The notes below the pieces were generated by a model. The model was not told the origin of the DNA and did not search any database. It saw only the letters and a program-made list of their open reading frames with translations. Shown piece after piece: positions 1-11,209 of a stretch of 47,500 nucleotides of DNA. Position 1 is the stretch's first letter. Each line of letters starts with the position of its first letter. Source of the DNA: Bigelowiella natans CCMP2755. Lineage: Eukaryota > Cercozoa > Chlorarachniophyceae. The stretch lies in NCBI GenBank assembly GCA_000320545.1, contig ADNK01000904.1, forward strand, positions 132,501 through 180,000, given 5' to 3'. The translations under genes and the position numbers were made by a program.

Positions 1-428
1 CAAACTATTAAACTACTGCTCACGTCACCACGTTACCCACCATTACTACTATCACCGCCATCACTGGCACCAGCAGCGCCCTACATCAGTAGTGAAATTG
101 AGACAAGGCCTTCTAGGCCACGCACACACACACACACACGCACACACACACACACTCAATACGCACAGACATACAATACTACCTTGATCACCGTTGGGGC
201 CATGACAGGAAGGGTAATGTATGACAGGCTTATTTTGTAGCCCCCCTTGTTGGAAATCTACGGGGCTTTTGCCTTGCTTGAGGTTGTCCTTCTTGTTCGA
301 TGTCGACGATTCGTAGACCGCTATGGAGGGGTCTAGAACAACCGTTTTCAAAGGACTCCACGGCTGGCCTAGGATAGATAGATGAACGACATAGACGATA
401 AGTAACATCAACACAACACCATCCCCCC

Positions 429-496
<68 letters not shown>

Positions 497-1577
497 TAGA
501 GTGAGCAATTGTGAATGCAACCTCCGAATCGGTCGAAGAGAAAATCTTTCCAGTCTTGGTTCTTTGTGCCAAGTTGGCCTTGGAACTTGGCTGGCAGGTC
601 TAGACGTGAATGCTCTCGTTCATAAAACTCGCTTGCGGAAAGCACCTGGCACCATTTAGAATTCAAAAACAAAGCTGTAGCTTCACACACACGTCCCCAT
701 CCCCCCCCCACACACACTCACACATACACTGACGCACATACACACCGGCATCCCGTTCTTGAGATGTTCCATATCAAAAAACTCGAAATAATCTGTGTGT
801 CCCTTCGCGTATTGACCTTGACGGGGAAAAGAGGGGGGAGAAGGGATAAGGATTACTTATATCGTATTGATGATGTTGTTGTTATTGTTGTTGTTGTTGT
901 TGCGGTCGCTGTAGTTGGTTTCTATCCATGTAGATTATATAAAACCTCCACGCTTTATTGGGCCAAAATCTATGAGATACCAGCTGACAAAAATACACAG
1001 AAAAGAAATAACACAGACCTTATCATCAACAAGAATAAGAGAAAACTGATGATTAGAAAAGAGTAAAAAGCGAAGGCAATCCTTTTCCATTGCCTCCAAG
1101 AAAGAATCTACAAAACGTTTCACTCCTTATTTCCCTTCTCCTTCTACTTCAGAATCTCTTCCTTGCGACTGGACATTATTACAATGCTGCTTTTATCGTA
1201 TTCGCTGTTATGGTTGTCTTTGCAGATCGTTTACCCTTCGGGGGGGGGGAGCACTAGCGTTCGACCCGTGACCCATGCCATCAACACTGCATATCTGCCC
1301 AACATAAACATACACCCATCGGTCCAAAATGTACTCCATAGTACACGCAAAGAAGACGCTGCTGCTGCTCTTATCTCCCGATCGAAATCGAGAGCAACTC
1401 AATTTAGGATTTAGTGCAGGGATAAAGAATTTTTGTCTCTATGCAAAATCAACCCAAAGCATTTTTGTGGTGGTAGTGGTGGTGGTGGTGGTGGTGGGGG
1501 GGGTGGTGGGGCTGTTGGAAAGAAGCCAAAAAATCCGTATTCAATTCATATTAATATAGTCTCGTCAGTTTATGAAA

Positions 1578-1612
<35 letters not shown>

Positions 1613-3158
1613 CAGTAGTATTATTCACAGCAGGTGCAGGTTGGCTTATCACTCGAATCCCATTCGTATGTTATTGAAGCCTCCACAGTCCTTGAGAAAT
1701 GTGATGTATTGGTTCGTAGCAGGCTTTGCTGTGATGGATCCTGGTGGAGGCAAACCTTTCCAGTAGGATATTCTTTGGAGGACCTTCTTCGGGTCTGTCA
1801 TGGGGTTATTTGCGTAAGGATTTCCCCGTGCACGTTCAGCGCTTATCTTGGCGAGCTCAAGCTTATTCCTCATATGGAATTCTATATGAACCTGAGCGGT
1901 GGATTGAGAATGGTTAGCATCACCCACGCATTTGGAAAAAGATGGAGAGAAGAAGATAGTAAGAGAGCGCAAGAAAGGAACTCTAAAAACTCTCATACAG
2001 GAGGCCAATTCTTGTTGACGTCATGGCAGCCAGACTCGGTCATCAAGGTGGTGAGGAACCCATCACCTTTCTGAAATATATCAATTTTAAGAGGAGTTGT
2101 AGTTAATGGACAATGGTGAATGTTGTTGAATCTACTACGCGTTGATCTCTTGAGCAAACTCCCTTTTATGTTTGGTCGGCTGCCCTATCTCGCTACTACT
2201 CGGTGGTAGTAAGTAGTAGTAGTAGTAGTAATAAGTGAAGGAATGAATAACCGGATATTTCCAAGTGCCTTTGCACACCGCCCACATGGAGACAACAGTG
2301 CCTTGTCCAGATGCTTTGAGAGACCCTACATTTCCCTGAAGTTCTCTGCCTGCTTGCAATATGTAGCAGCATCAGTAACCCGTGATAATGTCTCGGTTCA
2401 GGACTTTATTTGTGAGGAGGAGACCTGAGCTCTTGTATTTCTTTCCACAAAAGTCGAGGCACTTGGTGCATCTATTCTCAATATGGGTGTTATGCACCAC
2501 ATAGGAGTCTCCTCTACACCCAGGCTCCGAGTATATCGTCAGCGTTTGATCAGGCCAGTCATCTATCTCAACATCCACTGCCTTTGACGCTACGGCGTAG
2601 ATTAGAGCAGGGCAACATCGTAGAGAAGAGGGAGTCGTTCAAGCTTTAGAATTTGACAAAAGGAGATCTGGGAACATACACCATACGGGGAAGTACAGAA
2701 GATTGTTACCGTATTCAAGGCCAACGGCTTTCGCAGGCGTGGTCGATTTCGATGGTAGCTTCATTGCCTTGACTCTCTTAGTGCTGCTGGTGCTACTCCC
2801 ACTGCTTCCTATATTGTTGCAACATTATATAATACAACCCAGTTACATACAAAGTTAAAAAACAAAGCTCGCCTTAGGAAATTTGAAAGGGCTTAAGAGC
2901 ATTTGATGCTCAAATTGTGCATGCGCCCTATAATCTATATATTTTCAAATTACCTTTTCCTACGGCAGCTACTCCGTTCGTACTAGGAGCTGAGCTACCA
3001 CCGAATCGCACGATTAATACGAGGAGGAAACCCAGTAAAATAAGCACTGCGCAGGTAAAGAAGCCGACCAGCAGCTGGAGACTCGATAGCCGGAGCCTGT
3101 TAGTTTTGTTTGAGCTTACGTTCGGATAACAACGTGTATCGATTGAAATACCATTTTG
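1..3158 (-). CDS. Putative Golgi type II glycosyltransferase, O-fucosyltransferase-like (partial, multi-exon)
   Basis: I see at least seven minus-strand exons. The first, about 3158-2954, encodes a hydrophobic stretch (LLVGFFTCAVLILLGFLLVL) after a basic segment, as expected of a type II signal anchor. Exon 2808-2710 continues in frame with a Ser/Thr/Lys-rich stem. A Cys-rich segment lies at about 2578-2390 and another exon at about 2345-2250. Exon 1891-1653 ends in GGFNNIRMGFE. Exon 1294-1235 adds AVLMAWVTGRTLVLPPPEG and exon 983-946 adds WYLIDFGP; all three joins keep the frame. The pattern GG-N-N-R-M-x-x-E, then GRTLVLPP, is the nucleotide-sugar-binding start of GDP-fucose protein O-fucosyltransferase-like families. 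Further exons lie at about 680-525 and 368-183 and the gene runs off the left edge. The start codon is not resolved; an intron acceptor at 3159 suggests an upstream exon. The fucosyltransferase assignment is inference from these motifs. Confidence 0.6.
422..498. repeat. Compound microsatellite: C-run, (CT)n, (GT)n, (GA)n
   Basis: A run of about 16 C passes into (CT)n, then (GT)n, then (GA)n. It sits in an intron of the glycosyltransferase gene between the exons at about 680-525 and 368-183. The long open frame through it on the minus strand is a by-product of the repeat. Confidence 0.95.
1570..1613. repeat. (CAT)n trinucleotide repeat
   Basis: About twelve CAT units lie in the intron between exons 1891-1653 and 1294-1235. 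A (GGT)n/G-run patch at 1469-1510 lies in the same intron. Confidence 0.9.
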
Positions 3159-3850
3159 CTGGGGAGAAAGTCATCGACCCCCGCTTGCGGCTCTTGGAAA
3201 GGGATTTTATTCGACGCCTCTCACGCATCTTGAGCGAGCAAGCCAGTCCGATGACGTGAGGGTGCGGATGGAGACGTCAAGAATCGATTATGGATAAGTC
3301 GAAACGGAGCAGTTTTCTTGCTGAGACATCAATTATTTATTATCTCAGAATAAAATTCTGTTCGATTTTCGAAGCGAAGATTTGGAGATTTATTATGGAT
3401 TTTTATCCATAATTTCCAAACATTGCTGACAGCAATAAGAACAATAATAACAATACACACAGTAAACAACAAACTTAAAAAATTCAAAAATAGATCTAGA
3501 TCTAGATCTACTACTAGGATGTCTTTGCGATGATTTTACTTCTGGATGGATATTCTCCTCACCGTTATCTACAAATATCCTAAATAATCGTAATCCGTTT
3601 TTTATTAACTGATCATTCTTGCTTCTTTTGTAGACATCTCACTGCTCTCTTCGTGTAGTTTTCTATTGTGCGTATTTCTAGATTTGAGGATTCTGCGGTT
3701 GACGTTCTTATAAAATGGCATGCGTTTGGGTGATTTCCCTTCTTGGAGATCCAAGATTAGAGCTCCACCCTGCTGCACGTGGAACCAAACTTAATGAACA
3801 ACGCCACGCGCCTATACCCGCCATTTCTACCAGTTACCTCCTGTCTAACA
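3159..3850. promoter_or_regulatory. Divergent spacer between the glycosyltransferase and the next plus-strand gene
   Basis: No convincing coding exon was found here. It contains a perfect 8-bp hairpin, TTATGGAT-TTTT-ATCCATAA, at 3393-3412, and three tandem AGATCT units at 3491-3509. Because the flanking genes point away from each other, it should hold both promoters and any 5' non-coding exons. No clear TATA box was recognised. Confidence 0.4.
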
Positions 3851-3854
3851 AGCA

Positions 3855-5896
3855 ATGCAGAACAATGAGAATCAGCCGCAGAGCAATGAGAGGAAGTCCT
3901 GTTTTCCCAGGAAATTCCAGGTGGGCAGCGCAAATGTGAGAGAAAAAGTAGAGCATTATCACACCCAGTCATTACATCATCAATTCAACAGGATAAAAAT
4001 GGAAAGAGGCAACGGACAGCTGTGGAAGATATTCTGTGAGTGCATGAGGAAGACGAAGTGTGGCACATGAAGGTAACTAAAAAACACCACACTATTCCTT
4101 AGAGCTCATCGCACATTCTCCAAAATAGAAATCTGACGACGACAATCAGAACATTTACTACCGAGTTGACGCTAAAGAAGTTAAATTGAGGTTCAGACTC
4201 GCAAACGACTTCAGTACTTCAATTTCAGATCTAAAATTTACCTCTCAGGGGGAAAAAGTACTTGACAGATCGCAAAAAATATCCGTCTAAAGAGGCTGCT
4301 TACAAGCTGGTAAGTAAACAGATTGATAATTTAAAAAAATGTCAAAAACAGACAAATATGTATTATAAGGTATGTAGCAAGTGCTTTAAGACGGAAGAAA
4401 AGGTACTCCAATGATACTATCAACCCTCTCTTCAAAATATTACTCAGCTATGACTTGACAGATGCTGCATGCGGCCGTAGAAGTGGACACACTCAAAGAT
4501 TACCTTGAGAAAAATTTGGTCTTACTTACCTAATTATTTTGCTTCATAGAGTGAAGCTGTTGAATTGATAGTCGTTACTCCTCAGGAAAATGAGTACATG
4601 GTGATAAATTGGTTGGTGCCGGGCTATTACACAGTCGTAAACCTCTACGTTCGCACGTTAGAGTGAGCAAACCTTATTTGAGCCATAAGGCGGCAAATGA
4701 TTGAATCAAAGAATGTTCATTATACTCGCAGGAATGGTAAAGATCCTGCCTTCGACAAGCTAATCGATACATTTAGACGGGTATATGATAATATCTATGC
4801 AGATTTCACGATTTGCTTCATTTACACATATACGAGTATAAGCATCGCATCAGCGTGATCTCTACCAGTTTCATGAATGATATCCATCCTCTTTGACAAC
4901 ATTGCTGGTAGGGCGATGATAAGTTCCGAAGCAGCAGGTTTAAGCTCCTTCCAAAGCTACTAGAAGCCCCTTCGGCGATTGTGGTTCTGCTTCGGACTGT
5001 TATCGGAACCCTAAGGTTATAAACCTGTCTTCGCCGTAGAGATTTCTGATGACACTGCCAATGTAATATATTATTATTGGGGGAGGAAGTAGAGGCTTGG
5101 GGAGTTGAGTCTTTAAGGTATACTACTAAGAAATGCGCCCTGCACAGGCCCGTGCTGATTGGGAACAAGCTTACTTGTTATCATTACACAGGAAAGGTGA
5201 AGGATTCAATTGTAATCTGTAAATTTAAGCTTAAATTTGGAATCATGTAGAATTATATGGAAGTGGACATCGATACTGGCTCCTCTTTTTTTGTGTGCCA
5301 TTTAGCAAGTAGTATGGTACGGGCATTTCAAGGTTGAAATGTATATTTTCATTACCCCACAAATCTAAATTGAAACAGTGTTCCTCCTGATCTTTTCCAC
5401 AGGTATTGTAGTGAACCAAGGATTTGCTATTGAGGGAAGAGACGAATCTGAGCTTCCTGAAAGAATGCTAGGGGTTTCCAAATCTAATCAAATATCATTT
5501 AATCACTATTTGGGAATAAGAAGGAAGATTCTAATCGATAGATGTTTGCAGATTCAATGCTATTCCAGGATTTCTATCGAAAAGATTATTATACAACTAG
5601 GACAACATCAAAGCAAAACGGTATAAAATCCTTTGGCTTTCGCACATACATAATTTTGAATTGCTTCAGCGAGAGAAAAATGAGGGTGACCGAAGACAGA
5701 GATGGGGCTTCTTTACAAAAGATGCAAGCAGGAGTCCGACAGCATCAAAAAAGGGATTCGAAAGGTTTCATCCAATACAACACAATTTACATGTTCAAAT
5801 TGTTCAATTATACCTTTCTTGCCTTAGAAATGCGCGCGATTCGGTAGAAGGTGATGAGGTGATCCGGACAAGGAGAGTATCGAGTCTTAAGAGTTG
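3855..5896 (+). CDS. Unrecognised multi-exon gene (fragmentary model)
   Basis: Several plus-strand segments look like exons by frame and splice sites, but no family was recognised. A plausible first exon starts with ATG at 3855 (MQNNENQPQSNERKSC) and ends at a GT near 3920. Other segments are about 4130-4240 (contains NIYYRVDAKEVKLRFRLAND), 4555-4660 (contains ELIVVTPQENEYMVINWLVP, ending at a GTGAGC donor), 4733-4780 (NGKDPAFDKLIDTFRRV), 4917-5015 (DDKFRSSRFKLLPKLLEAPS) and about 5087-5180. A final frame ends at 5896 with basic residues. Not all joins keep phase, so the gene may have more introns than I could place, or be partly degenerate. I do not assign a function. Confidence 0.3.
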
Positions 5897-5899
5897 AAC

Positions 5900-6727
5900 T
5901 TTGAAACCGTTTTGATTCGCAGAGAGACTATGCTATCTTGGATAGAATTAATCGAGTGCTTAATGCTTCGATTGTAATAAATTGTAGAATTAATGCAATG
6001 CTACGGTTAAGCACAAGGCACGTAGGTGTCTAGCTATATATTTTATATGCGATGCCATGCATAGAAGAGCTTCAAAACCTGGTTCATCGTCATCGGATGC
6101 ATGGTGTGCTACTTTGGAAGTGATTCTATCAGCGGTCGTGGACAGCGCAGATGAAACTAATGTTGTCTTGCAAGCTAACAAGCGCGAGAAGGCGGCCATA
6201 TACTGCTGCACACGCATGTCTGATACACATCTAAGCCTATCTAGCTATGCAGGTAAGTCACCTAGAAATCGCATGCTCTGAGTCACATCTGACATGTGCA
6301 AACATATAGATCTACATCAAGATGCATCAACACATTGCAGCGTCGTCCGCCAAAATCGCATGCACACTTCGTCACACACTTGCCCCTTCCTCAGCATTGT
6401 CCGTAGTTTTTCAATAACCCACTTAGATTGGTGGGCTGCCAAACACGTACCCAAGCTTGCATACAACACAGCATACTAAAAAGCAAATTCCATGCGGTCA
6501 AAAGTACGTACCAGCGAGTTGGTTTTTGATATTCTATAATGTCAGTTAACTTCGTGAAGCAAATCTAGATTTTGCCACGCGCGAATTATGCGTGAATTGA
6601 TACGGTCTCCATCAAAGACTGTAACCCTCTCAGCTAGCACAATAATGTAATTTTAAGGCAGCCCAACATATAGCTGTAGTCGAAAAGTCTCTATCCTAGC
6701 ATAGTCCTGCTACCCCATGAATGCATA
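5900..6727. other. Convergent spacer, TGCA/CATG-rich, no gene seen
   Basis: This lies between the 3' ends of the unknown plus-strand gene and the PH-domain gene. Open frames exist on both strands (for example 5990-6217 and 6057-6281) but they overlap antisense and neither shows a recognisable domain. The sequence is rich in GCATGC, TGCATG, ACATGT and CTAGC words, like other convergent spacers in this window. Confidence 0.5.
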
Positions 6728-7272
6728 CTAGACCTCCGTAAGGGAAATGTCATCTGCTCCGTCATCAACTTGTCCTTCGTTGTCTTGGTCTTCATCTTCA
6801 TCTTCATCCTCATCACCATCTGGTCCAGCTTTAAAAGAGTCAACTATAGCCTTGATTTGGTTCGTCCAACTCTTTGCAACTTGGGCCGAATCAGCTTTAA
6901 AAACGAACACTCGAATGTTTTTGAAAACAAGTTTTGCCTCATCGTTAGGAACTCCAACCGGTGCAAGGTGGAAGAAAGTCTTCTTCTGTGGGTCTAATTC
7001 AAGTTGCGAGTCTAGTGTGATCACTATGGTACCCGAGGCATCTTTCTTTTTACGGGCAATTCCTTCATTTTTGTAATACTTTGGATAAAAAAAATATTTT
7101 ATTGAGTATATGATGCACACAAACGTTATTGCTTATTGTATTTTAGGGTTGTCTACCTGAAAGTACGCCTCTGAACGACTTGGAGAATGAAATAATCGAC
7201 AGAATCTCTTTTTGAATGCCGAGTTAATGGCTCCTCGTTTTGTTAAATGTCCTCTGATACATATGAAATATG

Positions 7273-7309
<37 letters not shown>

Positions 7310-8353
7310 CTAATAAATATTCGCAAATATCCACATTTCTGAATCTTAACTAGTTTATAGATGTGATGGTCTTACTCTTTTACAAGTATGAGTCCTCCTT
7401 CGCCGAGCAGATTTGCAGTATCTCGTCGCGGACTTATTTTTTCACGCTTGGTAGCCTGCCTCAGGGCTTTAGAAATCTCCCTCCTTGACCTACGGAATTT
7501 TGAGTCACCCGTGCCTATCACGGTATCATGAGTTGGGTCGAAATCCTGTAGGATTCTGAGATTTGGAGAACTTTCAGCTCGAGGAGAAATTGCTAGAGGA
7601 GCGGTCTTTTTGGTGGGAGATTGATCTAACTTTGATTGGTTAAGTGTAGACTGCCATTTCCGTTTTAGTCCGAAGAGTTCCCAGTCTGTATCTATATCTC
7701 TCTCCCCCATCGAGTATATTCTATTCAGGCCGTCCAGGCTGATTCCAACTCTAATAATCATCGCACTAAATAAGGTAGGTTTCTTGCAAAAGAGAGTTTA
7801 ACGTAAGCTGATAAATACAATATTTGAAATCAGGTGAAGTAATTACTTGGGATTTTCCGTCAAAGCCTCACAAAATGTAAGGTAGTCCTCTTCATTGAAT
7901 TCTGAATGTCAAAGATAGCTGTATTTATATCCGTGAAGAGATATTTAGAAAATGTGGTCGGCTACTTTCTTTGTGTTGTTGCTCTCGGAGAAGCGCCAGC
8001 ATTTCTCCCGAGTTTAGGTACCCGTCTTGATCTACGTCGAATTGTTCGAATATCATCTGAATAAATTGTACTGGTTGGTTTAACTGTACTTCTGCCTTGG
8101 AATAATTTTTTATACTTTAAATTTTTCATTTTCCGTTATTAAGACAGGGGGGGCTTCGTTTCCTGGATAACCAAAAGTTGTTCAGAATTTATGTTCCCCT
8201 CTTCAAAATCCATCTTGCATGACCTTTAGCTTCAGACTTTTGATGTCCTATTTTCTTCGGCTCCTCAATTAAAGTGCCGCAATGAATACAAAATTTTGCG
8301 TCTTTCCAACGAGGCTTCTTGCATTTCTGGCAAATTATTCCCACCAGCGACAT
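6728..8353 (-). CDS. Zinc-ribbon / EF-hand / PH-domain protein (multi-exon)
   Basis: ATG at 8353-8351 opens an exon with CQKC...FCIHCG, a four-cysteine zinc ribbon. The next recognisable exon, about 8093-7970, carries an EF-hand loop DVDQDGYLNSGE with Asp, Asp, Asp and Glu at the usual calcium-ligand positions. A second EF-hand-like segment (FNEEDYLTFCEALTENPK) follows at about 7905-7850. Exon 7765-7376 encodes a low-complexity Ser/Arg/Lys linker. Exon 7253-7157 begins the PH domain (GHLTKRGAINSAFKKRFCRL) and exon 7078-6728 completes it, with Trp in SWTNQIKAIVDSF as expected in the last PH helix, then an Asp/Glu-rich tail. Joins 7376/7253 and 7157/7078 keep the frame. PH domains usually bind phosphoinositides or partners at membranes, so a calcium-responsive membrane adaptor is a reasonable inference. 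The donor of the first exon is uncertain. Confidence 0.65.
7275..7307. repeat. (AT)n microsatellite
   Basis: About sixteen AT units in the intron between the linker exon and the first PH-domain exon. Confidence 0.9.
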
Positions 8354-8359
8354 CGATCG

Positions 8360-9790
8360 CCGATTCCACACTTCCAACCCGCTACTGTGTTCGGCCGTCC
8401 TCCTTCAGATGTTTGAGAGATCTGCACCTTAGCACTTCACCCCGCAGCACTACTTTCGAATAGGAGCAGTAAGTTGTTGTGGCCGCACGCTTCATTACAG
8501 ACAAAAGCATCAAGCAGCTCGCACCGTGCATTCTCTTCTTCCGAGCGTCGTCTGCATCATTAAATCGCCTAAAACACTCCAAGTAATACCGACCGATTTT
8601 AGTGTCGTCACCGTTGTCGCATTTTGTTGAAAGGAACCGTTTTTCGACTAAATATCTTTTGATTTTTATACGGCAAAATCACTCCGTTCTTCCTGTGCGT
8701 CTTGTATATAAGTTCTTGCCATTAAAATTAACGGGGTTCGATTTTTTAGGCAAATATAAAATACCACTTCTACAGGGTAGCAATTCGTAGACATCAATGA
8801 TTTTTTAGCATAAGACAAGGTAAAGAGCTTGTCGTAGAAGAACACATTTTTCAGGAAATACTGTTCGTTTTCTCCGGTGGTGATGAAAGCACGCACGTGC
8901 AGTGTCTGGAGCATTCACAAGTTCGGCACACCGCATCATCTTGATTCTGTTACGAGATGTGGTGATGCGGTTTCAGAACCGTACGCGGGAAACGGAAAGG
9001 AGGACACCTAGCTAATGATTCCCTCTGAAGCGTCTCAAGATGAGGAAACTTTTCTAGTTTTGGAAAATGGAAAAGCCCTTTGGTGCAACCCACTCTGAGT
9101 GTTTGCACTGATTGACCGCAATGCACTGAATCATCAAGTTTCATGCACTCATCTCGCGAACTTCCTCGAACAGGGCAAAATTCCAATATTATAAAACCAT
9201 TGTGATCTTTGTCCCATTTGTTGGCCTTTTGCCCACACAAATCACAGCACTTGAAGACACCCGTACGCCCACATTGTCATTCGAGTGCTCACACTTCAAA
9301 CAAGAAACTGGCGCTTGCTTGCATCACATGTCTGTACATTTTGGCAATGATCAGCCAAACTATAAATAATTTAGACATTTTTAGCTAGCATGTAGTAGAT
9401 GCACTGATCCAGAAACAGCTACGAGCAATTTTGGCACACCATGCTAGCATGTGCATGATTTGTACAGGGGACAACACGGGTATGAGTGAATTATAAGATT
9501 TATTTTGCGTGTTGTAAAAATTGCGAAGACTTTGTAGTACGTGGTGTAACAGCGCGGTACAAATTGACATGCATGTGAGCAGATGTAGTCTGAATGCAAC
9601 AGTAGTGATGTTCTTGTTATTTACAGAATCGATAATGTTGATTCGTAATTTCATTACATTGCAACAAGAACAATTGCTATAAATATTTATTTTCGTATGA
9701 GTATATTAATATACAGCAGTTGCCAACCACTCAGTATACATCGGCTGTTCTCTAAACATGCTCCTACAATCATAACCATCCATAGTAGCA
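8360..9790. other. Spacer with no supported gene
   Basis: This separates two minus-strand genes and should include the promoter of the PH-domain gene near 8360-8600. Minus-strand frames at 8666-8914 and 8950-9240 lack recognisable motifs; the second is rich in Cys, Lys and His and might be a short orphan gene, but I see no support beyond an open frame. From about 9270 to 9700 the sequence shows the same ATGC/TGCA/GCTAGC-rich texture as the convergent spacers. Confidence 0.4.
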
Positions 9791-9799
9791 TCTTCGTTA

Positions 9800-9959
9800 T
9801 CATAGATCATCTGGAGATTGACCCTTGATGATGCTTTTCTTATGATCACGTGTCTGTGCAGCTATTCCTAGTTGATCTCGCAGCTTTGTATTTAGCCACT
9901 CTTCATCCACCTGTGCCGAGAAAATGTATTTAAATTGGAATGAATAACCACTCACAATA

Positions 9960-10002
<43 letters not shown>

Positions 10003-10159
10003 TGTCATATACACATGGCATGTGCGATTCTAAATCAATCAGCATATAACTTATTTAACGCAAACTCGGGTTCACAATAAACTGCCTACCTCTTGCCAAT
10101 TCTCTCCTTCCTCAAGATCACACCAGTGAGATGCACAGTGCTCCAGCAACCCTTTTGTA

Positions 10160-10195
<36 letters not shown>

Positions 10196-10541
10196 ATGTT
10201 AGGATGGCATTTACCTTGCAAGAGGATGATGCACCAGAGACTTAGTTGTCGATAAAAACGACAATATGAAAAAGAACGGTGATGGTGATGACGATAATTG
10301 AGCTCTGGTGAAAGTTGATCCTTCAACGGCGTAGACGATAAAGTTGTTAACGTTGATGAAAATGATGATGATGATGAGCTTAAACTTGTCGTTCGCAATT
10401 CTTTCAAGAACCAGGTTCACCATCTTCATCATGTGTTCGCAAGCAGCACAATGAAACAACACCCAGCGGATAAAGCAGTAGGTCGCCTCAAACGAAATTA
10501 ATACACTGTGGTCATTGTATAGTAATGATATTAAAAGTCCC

Positions 10542-10572
<31 letters not shown>

Positions 10573-10657
10573 TCTTATTGCCATACTACCAGTTCCTACG
10601 ACAGTAAGTCTTGGTTCACCGTTGTCCTAAGGGGTAGGGAATGTGTTGATACACAAG

Positions 10658-10713
<56 letters not shown>

Positions 10714-11174
10714 GGGGAGGGGGGGGAAGGAAAAAGGATCAAATAGTTCATGGAGCTTTTGCATGACGTCCCCACGGTTATACATTATTCATTTTAACTG
10801 TAGCAGCTTTCTATTGAATTAGATTATATCTGTAAGGCTACACTGCTACTATTGCTATTGCTTCCTTCCCATCCCATCCTAAGTGCTACCACAAGTACGA
10901 TATATGCTAATAATTAAGAATAATTTTTGATTTATTATGACGCAGTAACGACAACAGGGCGTGCCCCCCACCACCACCACCACTACTACCTCTGGAGCAT
11001 CGTTCCAGCTGGGGGGGATTGTTCGCATCACTTCTTGCGTCTGTTGTTGTCGTTGTTGGTGTTGTTGTATATGTTGTATATTTTGTAGTGACAGTGCTTT
11101 GGCGAACTGTATCTGTATTCGAGATGGATTGCGATGCTTGTACCCCTCCTCAGCCATCATCATCGTCGTCGTTG

Positions 11175-11209
<35 letters not shown>

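Noticed and set aside
1572-1766. Open frame starting with twelve histidines
   Set aside because: It is a CAT repeat read in one frame inside an intron of the glycosyltransferase gene; no domain follows.
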